This document shows positions 44,601 to 53,700 of a stretch of 64,000 nt of DNA, in pieces. The stretch spans positions 310,001-374,000 of the forward strand of contig NZ_BAABCA010000004.1 in assembly GCF_039538365.1 (NCBI RefSeq). Reading direction: 5' to 3'. The position numbers were made by a program, and so were the translations under genes. The first letter of the stretch is position 1. Every line of letters starts with the position of its first letter. The notes under the pieces are model-generated. The model was not told the origin of the DNA. It saw only the letters and a list, made by a program, of their open reading frames with translations, and ran no database searches. This stretch comes from Postechiella marina. GTDB lineage: Bacteria > Bacteroidota > Bacteroidia > Flavobacteriales > Flavobacteriaceae.

Positions 44601-44966
44601 TACTCCAGAAGACCATGTTTTATCGGCTTCTATTCCTGCTTTTTTAGATATATCTGTAAATGTTAAATTGCCATTGTTTAAATACAGTTTATCGTTTACT
44701 TGGTTTCCCGAAAAATAGATATCTGGCAATCCATCATTATTTATATCTCCTATAGCTACACCTGCTCCGGTAATAAAATTTTCGTTTATTAAATGATTTT
44801 CTTCAGCTGTTTCTACTAAACTATTTTTAAAGTTAATGCCTGTATATTCTTGCGTTAACAAAACAAAATGGTTGCTTTTTTCTTTAACCGCAGGGCGTTT
44901 ATCTGTTTTACAAGAAACTAAAACCAACAAACAACTTACAAATAGCATCTTTTTTATTAAAATCAT
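41634..44966 (-). CDS. FG-GAP/VCBS repeat lipoprotein with ASPIC/UnbV domain
   Basis: A roughly 1100-residue predicted surface lipoprotein (lipobox L-V-S-C near residue 19; the start may be the second Met at residue 7). It contains at least a dozen beta-propeller FG-GAP repeats, recognised by calcium-loop motifs such as D-I-N-N-D-G-L-P-D, D-Y-D-N-D-G-F-L-D and D-L-D-L-D-G-D-L-D. An ASPIC/UnbV segment in the middle has G-S-R-V-K-L-Y and H-F-G-V-G-D-L. Such proteins often sit beside SusCD pairs in marine flavobacteria and may bind glycans or stabilise surface complexes. It converges with dgoD and diverges from susC. Confidence 0.88.
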   Translation of the reverse strand: MILIKKMLFVSCLLVLVSCKTDKRPAVKEKSNHFVLLTQEYTGINFKNSLVETAEENHLINENFITGAGVAIGDINNDGLPDIYFSGNQVNDKLYLNNGNLTFTDISKKAGIEADKTWSSGVTFADVNLDGYLDIYVCKNIYSKNKSSENLLFINNGDLTFTESGSKYRVNDRGYSIQANFFDYNKDGFIDMYLINQPPSYGNRKGYKMKEGKINPFFSDKLFKNLGGNKGFVDVSKQQGIQNAAHGLSASVGDINNDNWLDVYVTNDYNKPDYLYVNKEGAFKNKILEAFKHISNFSMGSDIADYDNDGFLDIMVVDMVAEDHKRIKTNMGGMNVTTFNRIVENGWHHQYMFNTLQKNNGNGTFSDLAQLAGVSNTDWSWGPLIADFDNDGLKDIFVTNGIKRNMRYTDVNNKYEKILDSIELEAKKQNKRFQDVLDILSLVKMAPEDKLKNYIFKNNGNLTFENKIEDWGFSLPTLSSGAAYADLDLDGDLDLVINNINQRAFVYRNTTIEKNKGNFIRFNFSKNKDAVFYGSRVKLYKDNKLWQIIEMTNNRGYMSKSEDVAHFGVGDLNTIDKVEIVWADSTIETINNVKANQEIEIVKLNGVKPLVKEDVFKELLFKDITNALKLNYIHKENVYNDYKDEVLLPHKMSQFGPYIAVGDVNNDGLDDFYIGGSAGVSGSLFIQKNDHAFSEVKNGAWVQDIESEDMGATFLDVDGDNDLDLFVVSGGNEFGEKSNKLQDRLYINNGEGEFFKDKKRLPNYLISGSVVEKADFDNDGDLDLFIGGRLTPKKYPDPTSSKILENKKGYFVDVTKKVAKGLNDLGLVTSANWVDINKDNRLDLVIVGEWMPISVFIQNKNGKFSKQKMDGLNNTEGWYYSIKSADFDLDGDMDLVVGNLGLNYKYKASKESPFQVHSFDFDKNGVKDIVLSYYEHGQVYPVRGRSCSLEQMPSLGKKFPTFESFGDSNLNTIYGKDLDKALNLKAYTFASVYIENIDGQSFKQHKLPQLSQVSSINNILIDDFDADENLDILVSGNLYSSEIETPRNDASIGLFLKGDGKNNFKAVPVNKSGFYVPFDSKSMEKIQVGNSHAVIVGNNSAKLQIIKRNR

Positions 44967-45042
44967 TCTTTATTTTTTTTGTTGAAAAAGTGAGGGGTAT
45001 TAAATTCTTACTATAAAACAAAATAGCATCATAATTGTCTTT

Positions 45043-45050
45043 CAAAAATA
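45043..45050 (-). promoter_or_regulatory. -7 promoter element for the FG-GAP lipoprotein gene
   Basis: Reads TATTTTTG on the minus strand, matching TAnnTTTG; predicted leader is about 70-90 bases. Confidence 0.45.
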
Positions 45051-45248
45051 TATTTTAAGTAACAAATAAACATACTTTAAAACTTGACATTTACTTTACA
45101 AGCACCAACCACAAGTACTTACAAAATAGCTTAACTAAAGTTAACATTTTATACTTAAAAACAGCAACAAGAACAGCAAATATGACTGCTTGGACATATT
45201 GTACAAATGATTGACTTTATTTTCCAATTCTTGATTTAACATATAAAG

Positions 45249-45256
45249 TAAGTTTG
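45249..45256 (+). promoter_or_regulatory. -7 promoter element for susC
   Basis: TAAGTTTG matches TAnnTTTG. The nearest TTG (45231-45233) is 15 bases away, shorter than normal, which suits an activator-dependent promoter. The leader would be about 145 bases. Confidence 0.45.
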
Positions 45257-45296
45257 TAATTCACAAAATATAAGCTGATTTTTTAAACAAAACATA

Positions 45297-45341
45297 TTCA
45301 AGAAAGAAATAATTGATTATTTCTCAATTCTACATCTTGAA
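45297..45341 (+). repeat. Nested inverted repeats in the susC leader
   Basis: Inner palindrome AGAAATAAT-TG-ATTATTTCT (45305-45324) lies inside outer arms TTCAAGA (45297-45303) and TCTTGAA (45335-45341). It falls in the predicted 5' untranslated region about 67 bases before the susC ATG. It could be a protein site or an mRNA structure. Confidence 0.4.
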
Positions 45342-45407
45342 CACTCGTTTTAATTCATTCTTGAAGCTTACTATACAAATTAACTAATTCCTAAATTCAA
45401 CTAAACT

Positions 45408-48400
45408 ATGAGGAAATTTTATTTTATTAATTATCTGGGAAACAGATTTAAATTGGAAATAAAGTGCCTTAGCATATTGCTAATGTTACTATGTTTCAAC
45501 GTTGCGGTTTATGCTCAATCTATTAAAGTAAGCGGAACCATAACAGACGCAGCTAGCCAACCTCTTATTGGAGCTAATGTTATAGTAAAAGGTACTACTA
45601 GAGGTGCCATATCAGATTTTGACGGTAACTACAGTATCTCTGCTAGTGCTGGTGAAACCTTAGTTATTTCTTACACTGGTTTTAAAACTACCGAAATTAA
45701 GGTAGGAGGCTCATCTACTATTAATATTACGTTAGCAGAAGATACTGAGTCTTTAGACGAAGTTATTTTAATTGGTTATGGCTCTAGAAAAAAATCGGAT
45801 GTTGTAAGTGCTGTTAGTACAGTAGACAAAGATTTTTTAGAACAACAACCATCTGCTGATGCTACAAGAGCATTGCAAGGAAGTGCATCTGGCGTTACAG
45901 TGGTATCGTCTGCAAGACCAGGCCAACAGGCTCAAATTAGAATTCGTGGTCTTGGAAGTATTAACGGAAACTCACCTTTATTTATTGTAGATGGTGTTAC
46001 TGGTGGCTCGGTTCCGCCTCCAGATCAAATTGAATCTATGCAAGTATTAAAAGATGCCTCTTCTACTGCTATATATGGAGCTAGAGGTGCTAGTGGTGTT
46101 ATTCTTATTACTACCAAATCTGGACGTAAAAACCAAGCTCCTAAATTTCAGTTTAACGTAAGAACTGGTATTGGAAAAAGTAATGCCAATTACGATTTAA
46201 TTACAGACCCTAATTTAATTGGGCAAATGCTATGGTTAGAACAAACAAATGATGGTATATCGCCTTCTCATGCGCATTTTCAGTTCGACCCAAATGATAT
46301 TATGGCAACACAGGTAAACGACTACCTTTTCCCTAATGGAGCCTCTTTTGGAGATCCTGCAACAGATCCTTCTTTATACAATCAAGAAACTTACCCTATT
46401 ACTTTAACTAACAAAAATGGAACAAATTGGATGGACGAAAGTCTTAGATCTGCATTTTTACAAGACTTTAGTTTAGCGGTAAGTGGAGGTTCAGAAAAAA
46501 CAACCTATTCTTTTAATGCTAGTTTTTTCGACGAAGAAGGTGTTTTTAAATACAACTCTTTTAACAGATACGCTTTTAGATCTAATGTAGATTCTGAAAT
46601 AACAGATTGGTTATCTGTTGGCCAACGTTTAGGTGCAACTCTTACAGAAAGTAAAGGTAATCTACCTGGCTTTAATAGATATGTAGAAACGAGCCCGTTA
46701 ATTCCTTTAAGAGATGTTGCTGGTAATTGGGCTGGAGGTATTGTAGGTGGTAATTTAAACGATGGTCCCAATCCTGTTGCTGCAATATATAGAAATAGAA
46801 AAGATTTACGAAAAACCTTAAACTTAGTAGGAAACTTTCATGTAGAAATAGCTCCTGCTAAAAACTTAAAAGTAAAATCGTTATTTGGTTATAACATGAA
46901 CTGGTTTAGCAATCACGACCCACGTTTTGGAGATCCTGAAAACACTAACGGTTCTTCTTTAAATACCTTAACAGAAACAAGATCGAATAATATAACATGG
47001 AACTTTACAAACACTGTTAACTATTCTAAAATATTTTCGGATGTACATAATTTTGATGTATTAGTAGGAATGGAATCTACAGAATTTAATTTTGATACTG
47101 TAACCGCAGGACGAGAAGATTTCTTATCTACTAACGACGATTTTTATTATTTAAGCTCTGGAGGTCCAAATAATATATCTAACGGATCGGATGCTGCAAC
47201 ATGGAAATTATTCTCTCTATTTTCTCGTGTATTCTATTCTTTTGACGACAAATATATTGTAGAAGGAACTATTCGTCGTGACGGTTCGTCTCGATTTGGA
47301 GCAAACAATCGTTATGGCTATTTCCCTGCAGCCTCTTTAGGTTGGGTTGTTACAAAAGAAAACTTTATGGAAGGTTCTAGCGATTGGTTAAACCAATTAA
47401 AGTTTAGAGCTGGTTGGGGACAATCTGGTAACGATCAAATTGGTAATTACAACGGGTTTTCTACCTTTGGTTCTGGTTTAGGAAATTCTTATTATGGTAT
47501 TTCTGGAAACGACAACACCATAACACAAGGTTACCAATCTACAGCTGTAGGTAACCCAAATGCAAAATGGGAAACTACAGAGTCTTTAAACATAGGTATA
47601 GACGCAACTCTTTTTAGAAATTTAGATTTAAGCGTCGATGTTTGGAACAAAACTACTAAAGACATGTTGTTTAGATCTGCAATACCAGCAGTAAATGGTC
47701 AAGGTACAGCACCTTTTGTTAATGTTGGTAATATGGACAATAATGGTGTAGACATAGAATTAAATTATAGAGGAAATGCCAATAACGATTTTAGTTATAA
47801 TATTGGTTTAAACGTGTCCACTTATACAAACGAAGTAACCAAATTATCTAGTTCTGACGGAGATGCACTAATTGGGCGTAGCGAAAGAGGGCAAACATAC
47901 ACTAGAGCTATAAGCGGACGCTCTTTCCCTGAATTTTACGGGTATATAATAGATGGCATTTTTCAAACTCAAGCAGAGGCAGATGCACACCCTACTAATG
48001 GTACCTATAACGAGCCAGGAAATTTAAAAGTAAGAGATATTAGTGGGCCAGATGGTGTACCAGACGGTATAATAACTGCAGATGATCGTACATGGATAGG
48101 CAACCCGCATCCAGATTTTACAGTTGGGTTAAACCTAGGATTCGAATATAAAAATTTCGATCTTACTTCTATTTGGTACGCAAGCGTTGGAAACGACATT
48201 ATTAACTACCACGACCGTTTTACACGTTGGGGTTTATTTCAAGGGCCTAAAGCTGCAGATCGATTATTTAAATCATGGGGAAGCCCATATTTAGAAAATA
48301 ATGAAGATGCTGTATTACCTAAAGCTTCTGGAGCAACAAGTTTTGAACAAAACACCAACTCTGAACATATTGAAGACGGATCGTTTTTAAGAATGAAATC

Positions 48401-48620
48401 TATCCAATTAGGATATAACTTACCAGACGATGTCTTAAATAAATTTGGGTTATCAAGCATGCGTATTTACGTAATGGGAACAAATCTTATTACGTTATTT
48501 GATGATTACTCTGGGTTAGACGTAGAAGTATCTCCAGAAAATGAAATTGACCGAGGATTCGACCAAGGTACTTGGCCACAACCAAAGCAATTTATATTTG
48601 GTGTAAACATTGGTATCTAA
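45408..48620 (+). CDS. SusC/RagA family TonB-linked outer membrane transporter
   Basis: Outer-membrane TonB-dependent importer of oligosaccharides, 1070 residues. A long signal peptide (to about 36, V-Y-A-Q) is followed by a carboxypeptidase-regulatory-like domain (about 40-115), the SusC linker D-E-V-I-L-I-G-Y-G, the plug domain (D-A-S-S-T-A-I-Y-G-A-R-G-A-S-G-V) and the 22-strand barrel. The final residues, F-G-V-N-I-G-I, end in a strand but lack the common terminal Phe. The partner SusD gene follows after 17 bases. Substrate specificity is suggested only by neighbours: GH2 enzymes and galactonate metabolism. Confidence 0.96.
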   Translation: MRKFYFINYLGNRFKLEIKCLSILLMLLCFNVAVYAQSIKVSGTITDAASQPLIGANVIVKGTTRGAISDFDGNYSISASAGETLVISYTGFKTTEIKVGGSSTINITLAEDTESLDEVILIGYGSRKKSDVVSAVSTVDKDFLEQQPSADATRALQGSASGVTVVSSARPGQQAQIRIRGLGSINGNSPLFIVDGVTGGSVPPPDQIESMQVLKDASSTAIYGARGASGVILITTKSGRKNQAPKFQFNVRTGIGKSNANYDLITDPNLIGQMLWLEQTNDGISPSHAHFQFDPNDIMATQVNDYLFPNGASFGDPATDPSLYNQETYPITLTNKNGTNWMDESLRSAFLQDFSLAVSGGSEKTTYSFNASFFDEEGVFKYNSFNRYAFRSNVDSEITDWLSVGQRLGATLTESKGNLPGFNRYVETSPLIPLRDVAGNWAGGIVGGNLNDGPNPVAAIYRNRKDLRKTLNLVGNFHVEIAPAKNLKVKSLFGYNMNWFSNHDPRFGDPENTNGSSLNTLTETRSNNITWNFTNTVNYSKIFSDVHNFDVLVGMESTEFNFDTVTAGREDFLSTNDDFYYLSSGGPNNISNGSDAATWKLFSLFSRVFYSFDDKYIVEGTIRRDGSSRFGANNRYGYFPAASLGWVVTKENFMEGSSDWLNQLKFRAGWGQSGNDQIGNYNGFSTFGSGLGNSYYGISGNDNTITQGYQSTAVGNPNAKWETTESLNIGIDATLFRNLDLSVDVWNKTTKDMLFRSAIPAVNGQGTAPFVNVGNMDNNGVDIELNYRGNANNDFSYNIGLNVSTYTNEVTKLSSSDGDALIGRSERGQTYTRAISGRSFPEFYGYIIDGIFQTQAEADAHPTNGTYNEPGNLKVRDISGPDGVPDGIITADDRTWIGNPHPDFTVGLNLGFEYKNFDLTSIWYASVGNDIINYHDRFTRWGLFQGPKAADRLFKSWGSPYLENNEDAVLPKASGATSFEQNTNSEHIEDGSFLRMKSIQLGYNLPDDVLNKFGLSSMRIYVMGTNLITLFDDYSGLDVEVSPENEIDRGFDQGTWPQPKQFIFGVNIGI

Positions 48621-48637
48621 AATAAAAAACATATAAA

Positions 48638-50395
48638 ATGAAAAGATTATATTACAAAATAAGTCTATTAACCATAACTTTAATAGCATTATACTCTTGT
48701 AAAGAAGAGTTTTTAGAAGAGTTCCCTAAGGGCGTTGTTACAATTGACACACTATCTGATGAAGCTGGTGCTAATCTACTCTTAATAGGCGCATATTCTT
48801 TAATAGATGGAGTATCTCAAGGTGGCCCAGGCGGAGCAGGAGAAGCATCTGCTACAAATTGGGTTTGGGGAGATGTTCCTTCAGACGATATGCATCGTGG
48901 AGACCAAACAGGAGGTTGGAGTGCTATTAACTTAATAGAAAGATACGAGGTAGACTCTACCAACCCATGGGTAGAAGGCTTATGGGCTGCAAATTTTGAT
49001 GGTGTAGCTAGAGCCAACGATGTTTTAAGAGTAATAAGAAATGCTGGAGATGCTATTCCTATAGAAAAAGCTAATCAAATTGAAGCAGAAGCTAGGTGGT
49101 TACGTGCATGGTTCCATTTTCAATTAAGAACCAAAATAGAAAAAGTGCCTTATGTAACAGAAGATGTAATTGGTAGCGAGGTGCCTAACGATAGAGAAAT
49201 TTGGGATGATATTGAGGCAGATTTACAATGGGGCATAGATAATAAAATGGACGAAGCTCCAACAGAGGTTGGTCGTGCATCACGTTGGGCTGCAAAAGCA
49301 TTAAAAGCTAGAGTACACATGTTTCAAAACGAATTTGATTTAGCAAAACCTTTATTAAACGACATTATAGATAAAGGTCCTTTTCAATTAGCTGATCATT
49401 TTTATGACAATCATGATGAAGAAAAACAAAACAATATTGAAAGTATTTTTGAAGTTCAATACACTGTAAACGATGGAACTCCGGGTGGATGGAACTCGGG
49501 TGCAGACCACAGAACACTTTTTCCTAGAGGAGCAGATGTAGGTTTATGCTGTGCATACAGCGCACCTAGTTTCGATCTTTTTAATGCCTTTAAAGTAGAC
49601 GCAGATGGACTACCTCTACTAGACACTTTTCAGGATGATTTATTACTTGAAGATTACGGATTATTAGATACTGACAACTTTACTCCTACTGATGAATTAT
49701 TAGACCCTAGAGTAGATTGGACCATTGCAAGACGTGGTATTCCATTTTTAGACTGGGGACCAATGAGCGGTGGAGACTGGATGCTAGATCAAGCAGGAAT
49801 GGGACCATTTCTTAACAAAAAGAATATGTTTTACAAAAGAAACTTTCAAACCATATCTATTGCCTCTCCAACATGGTCTGCAGGCATGAATGGCAACAAC
49901 TGGAGATTATTTAGATTAAGCCATGTTATTTTATGGAGAGCAGAAGTTGCTGCTGAAGAAAACGACCTAGAAACAGCAAAAAACTTAGTTAATAGAATAA
50001 GAGAAAGAGCCCAAGATGATATCGTTATGGGAAAAATAAGCAATACATCTTTTGGTGCTTCAGACCCTATAATAATAGACGAAAATGCTCCTGCAGCAAA
50101 CTATAAACTAGGCCTATACACTGCTTTTTCAGATAAAGAACACGCCAGAAAAGCCATTCGTCACGAAACGCGTTTAGAGTTTGCTTTAGAAGGTATGCGC
50201 TTTCAAGATTTAGTACGTTGGGGTATAGATGGTCAAGTTATTAATAAATACTTGGAATCTGAGTTAGAAGGCGAAAAATTAAAATGGATACAAGGCGCGT
50301 CTTACTCTCCAGGAAAAGACGACCACTGGCCTGTACCTTTAACACAAATAGATTTACGTCCAGATGTGTTAACTCAAGACCCAGCTTACAATTAA
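48638..50395 (+). CDS. SusD/RagB family surface glycan-binding lipoprotein
   Basis: A 585-residue lipoprotein (lipobox L-Y-S-C, Cys21) that caps the SusC barrel and binds the glycan outside the cell. The N-terminal TPR-containing part has E-A-R-W-L-R-A-W-F-H-F-Q-L, typical of the family. The C-terminal part has the usual H-E-T-R-L-E-F-A-L-E-G-M-R-F-Q-D-L-V-R-W stretch and ends with W-P-V-P-L-T-Q-I. The terminator after its stop ends the susCD transcript. Confidence 0.96.
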   Translation: MKRLYYKISLLTITLIALYSCKEEFLEEFPKGVVTIDTLSDEAGANLLLIGAYSLIDGVSQGGPGGAGEASATNWVWGDVPSDDMHRGDQTGGWSAINLIERYEVDSTNPWVEGLWAANFDGVARANDVLRVIRNAGDAIPIEKANQIEAEARWLRAWFHFQLRTKIEKVPYVTEDVIGSEVPNDREIWDDIEADLQWGIDNKMDEAPTEVGRASRWAAKALKARVHMFQNEFDLAKPLLNDIIDKGPFQLADHFYDNHDEEKQNNIESIFEVQYTVNDGTPGGWNSGADHRTLFPRGADVGLCCAYSAPSFDLFNAFKVDADGLPLLDTFQDDLLLEDYGLLDTDNFTPTDELLDPRVDWTIARRGIPFLDWGPMSGGDWMLDQAGMGPFLNKKNMFYKRNFQTISIASPTWSAGMNGNNWRLFRLSHVILWRAEVAAEENDLETAKNLVNRIRERAQDDIVMGKISNTSFGASDPIIIDENAPAANYKLGLYTAFSDKEHARKAIRHETRLEFALEGMRFQDLVRWGIDGQVINKYLESELEGEKLKWIQGASYSPGKDDHWPVPLTQIDLRPDVLTQDPAYN

Positions 50396-50434
50396 AATAA
50401 CACCAATAAAACATTATTTTTAATAGTCACTCTT

Positions 50435-50468
50435 AAAAGGTAGCAATATAAAAATTGCTGCCTTTTTT
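50435..50468 (+). terminator. Intrinsic terminator of susCD
   Basis: AAAAGGTAGCAAT pairs with ATTGCTGCCTTTT (one T-G wobble) around a six-base loop, then a T-run. Confidence 0.85.
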
Positions 50469-50712
50469 ACTCTATTTAAGACAACCTACTTTAATTGAAC
50501 ACATAATACCAGCCTATGATCTCATATTACAATAAAAAACAAACTATATTTTGTTATTTTGAGTTGTATTTTTGAATACTACAGCGTTTTAATTTAACAA
50601 CTGTTTTTAATTTTATAATGATATATTGCTAGAACAAAATCATATCTTAAAATGCATCTCTCAAATAAATTAAACACATGTAACCATTCAAATAGAATTA
50701 GTTTAGTTGTTT

Positions 50713-50755
50713 AATAAACGACTCTTAGTTAACTTAGAGTCGTTTATTCTTTTTA
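50713..50755 (+). terminator. Second, orphan terminator before the HTCS gene
   Basis: Perfect 13-base arms AATAAACGACTCT (50713-50725) and AGAGTCGTTTATT (50736-50748), ten-base loop, then CTTTTT. It lies about 240 bases after the susD terminator and 39 bases before the HTCS ATG, so it ends some other transcript. Confidence 0.75.
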
Positions 50756-50793
50756 AATTAAACTAACTTACATTTATTTATAATTAGAGCAGC

Positions 50794-53700
50794 ATGATAA
50801 AAACCTTCACCCATTTTTTACACAAACTATGCTTACTAATTAGTCTAATTCTAATTCCTAATACACTTTATAGTCAAAAACAAAACTTAATATTTGATCA
50901 TTATATAGACGAAAAAGGTTTTACTCAAAATTCTGTAATGAAGGTTATTCAAGACAAGGATGGTTTTATTTGGGTAGGAACTCCTAATGGTTTATATAAA
51001 TATGATGGACTAAATTTTACAGTTTTTAGACACGAAGCAAACACCCCTAACAGTTTAGTTAGCAACTCCGTTTTCGAATTAGAACTAGACATAAACGGTA
51101 ACATTTTAATAGGTACAAGCCAAGGGCTAAGCAGATATAACATAGAAACAGAAACCTTTGAAACCTATCCTAAAATTCTAAAAAACAAACGTATATCAGC
51201 TATTTATCCAGATACAAATGGAGACCTTTGGGTGGGCACACTTTATTCTGGATTGTACTTTTTTAAAAAATCAGATTTACTAGGAGAAAACCCTATTCAC
51301 TACGAACATAAACCAAATAAAAAATCGAGTATAGATAGCGATAAAATACACTCTATTGTTAAAGATAGAGGTGGTAATTTGTGGGTTGGAACAGTAAGAG
51401 GGTTAAATAAAATGAGTGCTCAAACTAATCAAGATAGCTTTATTCATTTTGATACTATTAACGAGAGTATAAAGCTTGTATTTTTAGATAAAAAAGGGAC
51501 ACTTTGGGCAAGCTTAGTTGGACTAAGTTTAATAGAAATTAATTCGCCAGAAAACTTTAATAAAGAAACCCAAAATAATTTTAAAAAATATTCTTTTAAC
51601 ATAAAAAAACCAGACAGAGATGAGTATGGAGGCATAATAACAATGTTCGAAGGCTCAAATGACTATTTATGGTTAGGCATTCATGGGTATGGCTTATATT
51701 TATTTAATACAAAAAACGGAGAATATACTAGTTACGTCCCAGATATAGAAAACTCTGCTAGTATAAGTAGCACAAATGTAGAAAGTATTCTTATAGACAA
51801 CACCAATGTGCTTTGGGTTGGCACCGAAGAAGGAGGCCTTAATAAATGTGATTTAGAACACAAAGACATTCTTTATTTAAACCAAAGTCAATTTACCAAA
51901 CAATCTTTAAGCAACCCATCTATTAATGCTATAACAAAAGCTAGCTCAAACTCATATTGGATAGGCACCCAAAATGGATTAAATAGGTTAACATTTAAAA
52001 ACAATCAATATAATAAAAACGACATCTCTTACGAACATTTTTTTACTGATGAAGGTTTAACACATTCTACCCCATTAATTAAACAACCTGTTTGGTCTAT
52101 TTTAAAAGATAATGATAATGAGTTTTGGTTAGGCACAAGTGATGGAATTGCCTTTATGAAAACAGACTCTAGTACACAAAAAGTAACCATTAATAAAACC
52201 GATTTAAATATTTTAGAAGTGTCTGCCTCATTAAAAGATAGAAATGGGAATTTATGGTTTGGTTCTTTTCTTAAAGGATTAGTAAAGTGGAAAAAGAAAA
52301 AAAAGAATGGCAAATTCGATTTCTCTAACGCTAAATACTATCTACCAAAAAACAATACAAAATATAGTATAAGTGGTAAAGAAATTAGTTGCATTTTCGA
52401 AGATAGCAAAGGTAATATATGGATAGGCACCTTAAGAGGAGGGTTAAATTTATTTATACCAGCTAAAAAAGGAAGAAAAGACCAGTTTATATCGTACCAA
52501 CATGAAGAAAACAACCCTAATAGTATAAGCAATAACTCTATATTTTCTATTCATGAAGATAAAGAAGGAAATCTTTGGATTGGTACATTTGGAGGTGGCT
52601 TAAATAAAATGATATTTTCTGAAACTGATAATAGCGATCCTATTTTTAAAAACTACACAGAAAAAGACGGATTAGCAAACAATGCCATTTATGGTATTTT
52701 AAGCGATAAGAAAAATAATTTATGGATAAGTACCGATAATGGTATATCTCAATTCAATCCTAAAACAGAAAACTTTCAAAATTTAAACAGAGGAGATGGA
52801 CTTCAAAGTAATAATTTTAGAATAAATGCACATTTTAAAAATGATGATGGCTATTTATTTTTTGGAGGATTAAGAGGTTTAAATATTTTTAATCCCGATA
52901 ATTTAAAAGAAAACACAACACCGCCAAAAGTAAAATTAACAGGCTTAAAAATTAAAAATGAAAGAATTAATGCTGGCGAAAAATATAATGGCAGAACAAT
53001 ACTAGAAAAAAGTATATCAAATTTAAAAAAAACCTTATCCTTAAATCATAACGAAAACACCTTAACTTTTGAGTTTGCTGCTCTTCATTTTGCTGCTCCA
53101 GAAAAAAACAAATTTAAATACAAACTAGTTGGGTTTGATAAGAATTGGCAAAACTCCAAAAAATTACCCTTTGCTTATTATACAAATCTATCTCCTGGCG
53201 ATTATAAATTTCTAGTAAAAGCAGCAAATAACGATGGTATTTGGAATGAAACCCCCGCTGAAGTAAAATTTAAAATACGACCTCCTTTTTGGTTAACCTG
53301 GTGGGCTTTTACCTTTTACGGTATATGCCTTCTAGGTTTAAACTACGCCATTACACTTTATTTTCGTTTAAAAGAAAAAGAAAGATTAGCTCTTAAAGTT
53401 CAAAAAGAAATAGCAGAGGTTAATAAATTAAAACTTCAATTTTTTACAAACATATCTCATGAGTTTAAAACTCCTATAACTTTAATTTTAACACCTATAG
53501 AAGAAGCTTTAAATGCTTTAAAAAATAACCCAAAAGCTACAACCCAATTAAATACAATAAAGAGAAATGCAAACTACCTTTTACGACTCGTAAATCAACT
53601 AATGGAGTTTAGAAAGATTGAAGTTGGAGAAACAAAATTAGCTGCGTCAAAATCTAACATTATAAATTTTGTTAGAGAAATTACATTTTCTTTTAGCGCT

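Larger units (their letters stand above)
44967..45407. other. Divergent region upstream of susC and the FG-GAP gene
   Basis: A 441-base region without a coding frame of note. It holds -7 elements for both directions and nested inverted repeats in the susC leader. AACAGCAA occurs twice (45160-45167 and 45172-45179), a small direct repeat that could be part of a regulator site. I see nothing else in it. Confidence 0.5.
50396..50793. other. 398-base region between susD and the HTCS gene
   Basis: It contains the susD terminator (50435-50468), a free-standing -7 like element TATTTTTG (50567-50574), a 20-codon frame (50652-50714) and a second, separate terminator (50713-50755). A promoter for the HTCS gene after the second terminator is not evident; TACATTTA just downstream is one mismatch from TAnnTTTG. 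See the finding on a possible small RNA or leader. Confidence 0.5.

Noticed and set aside
41634..44966. Integrin-like or toxin identity for the FG-GAP protein
   Set aside because: Calcium-loop repeats occur in many bacterial surface proteins; with an ASPIC/UnbV segment and a susC neighbour, a glycan-locus lipoprotein is the simpler reading.
45160..45179. AACAGCAA direct repeat as a proven HTCS binding site
   Set aside because: Too short and too close (12 bases) to separate from chance; kept only as a note in the region entry.
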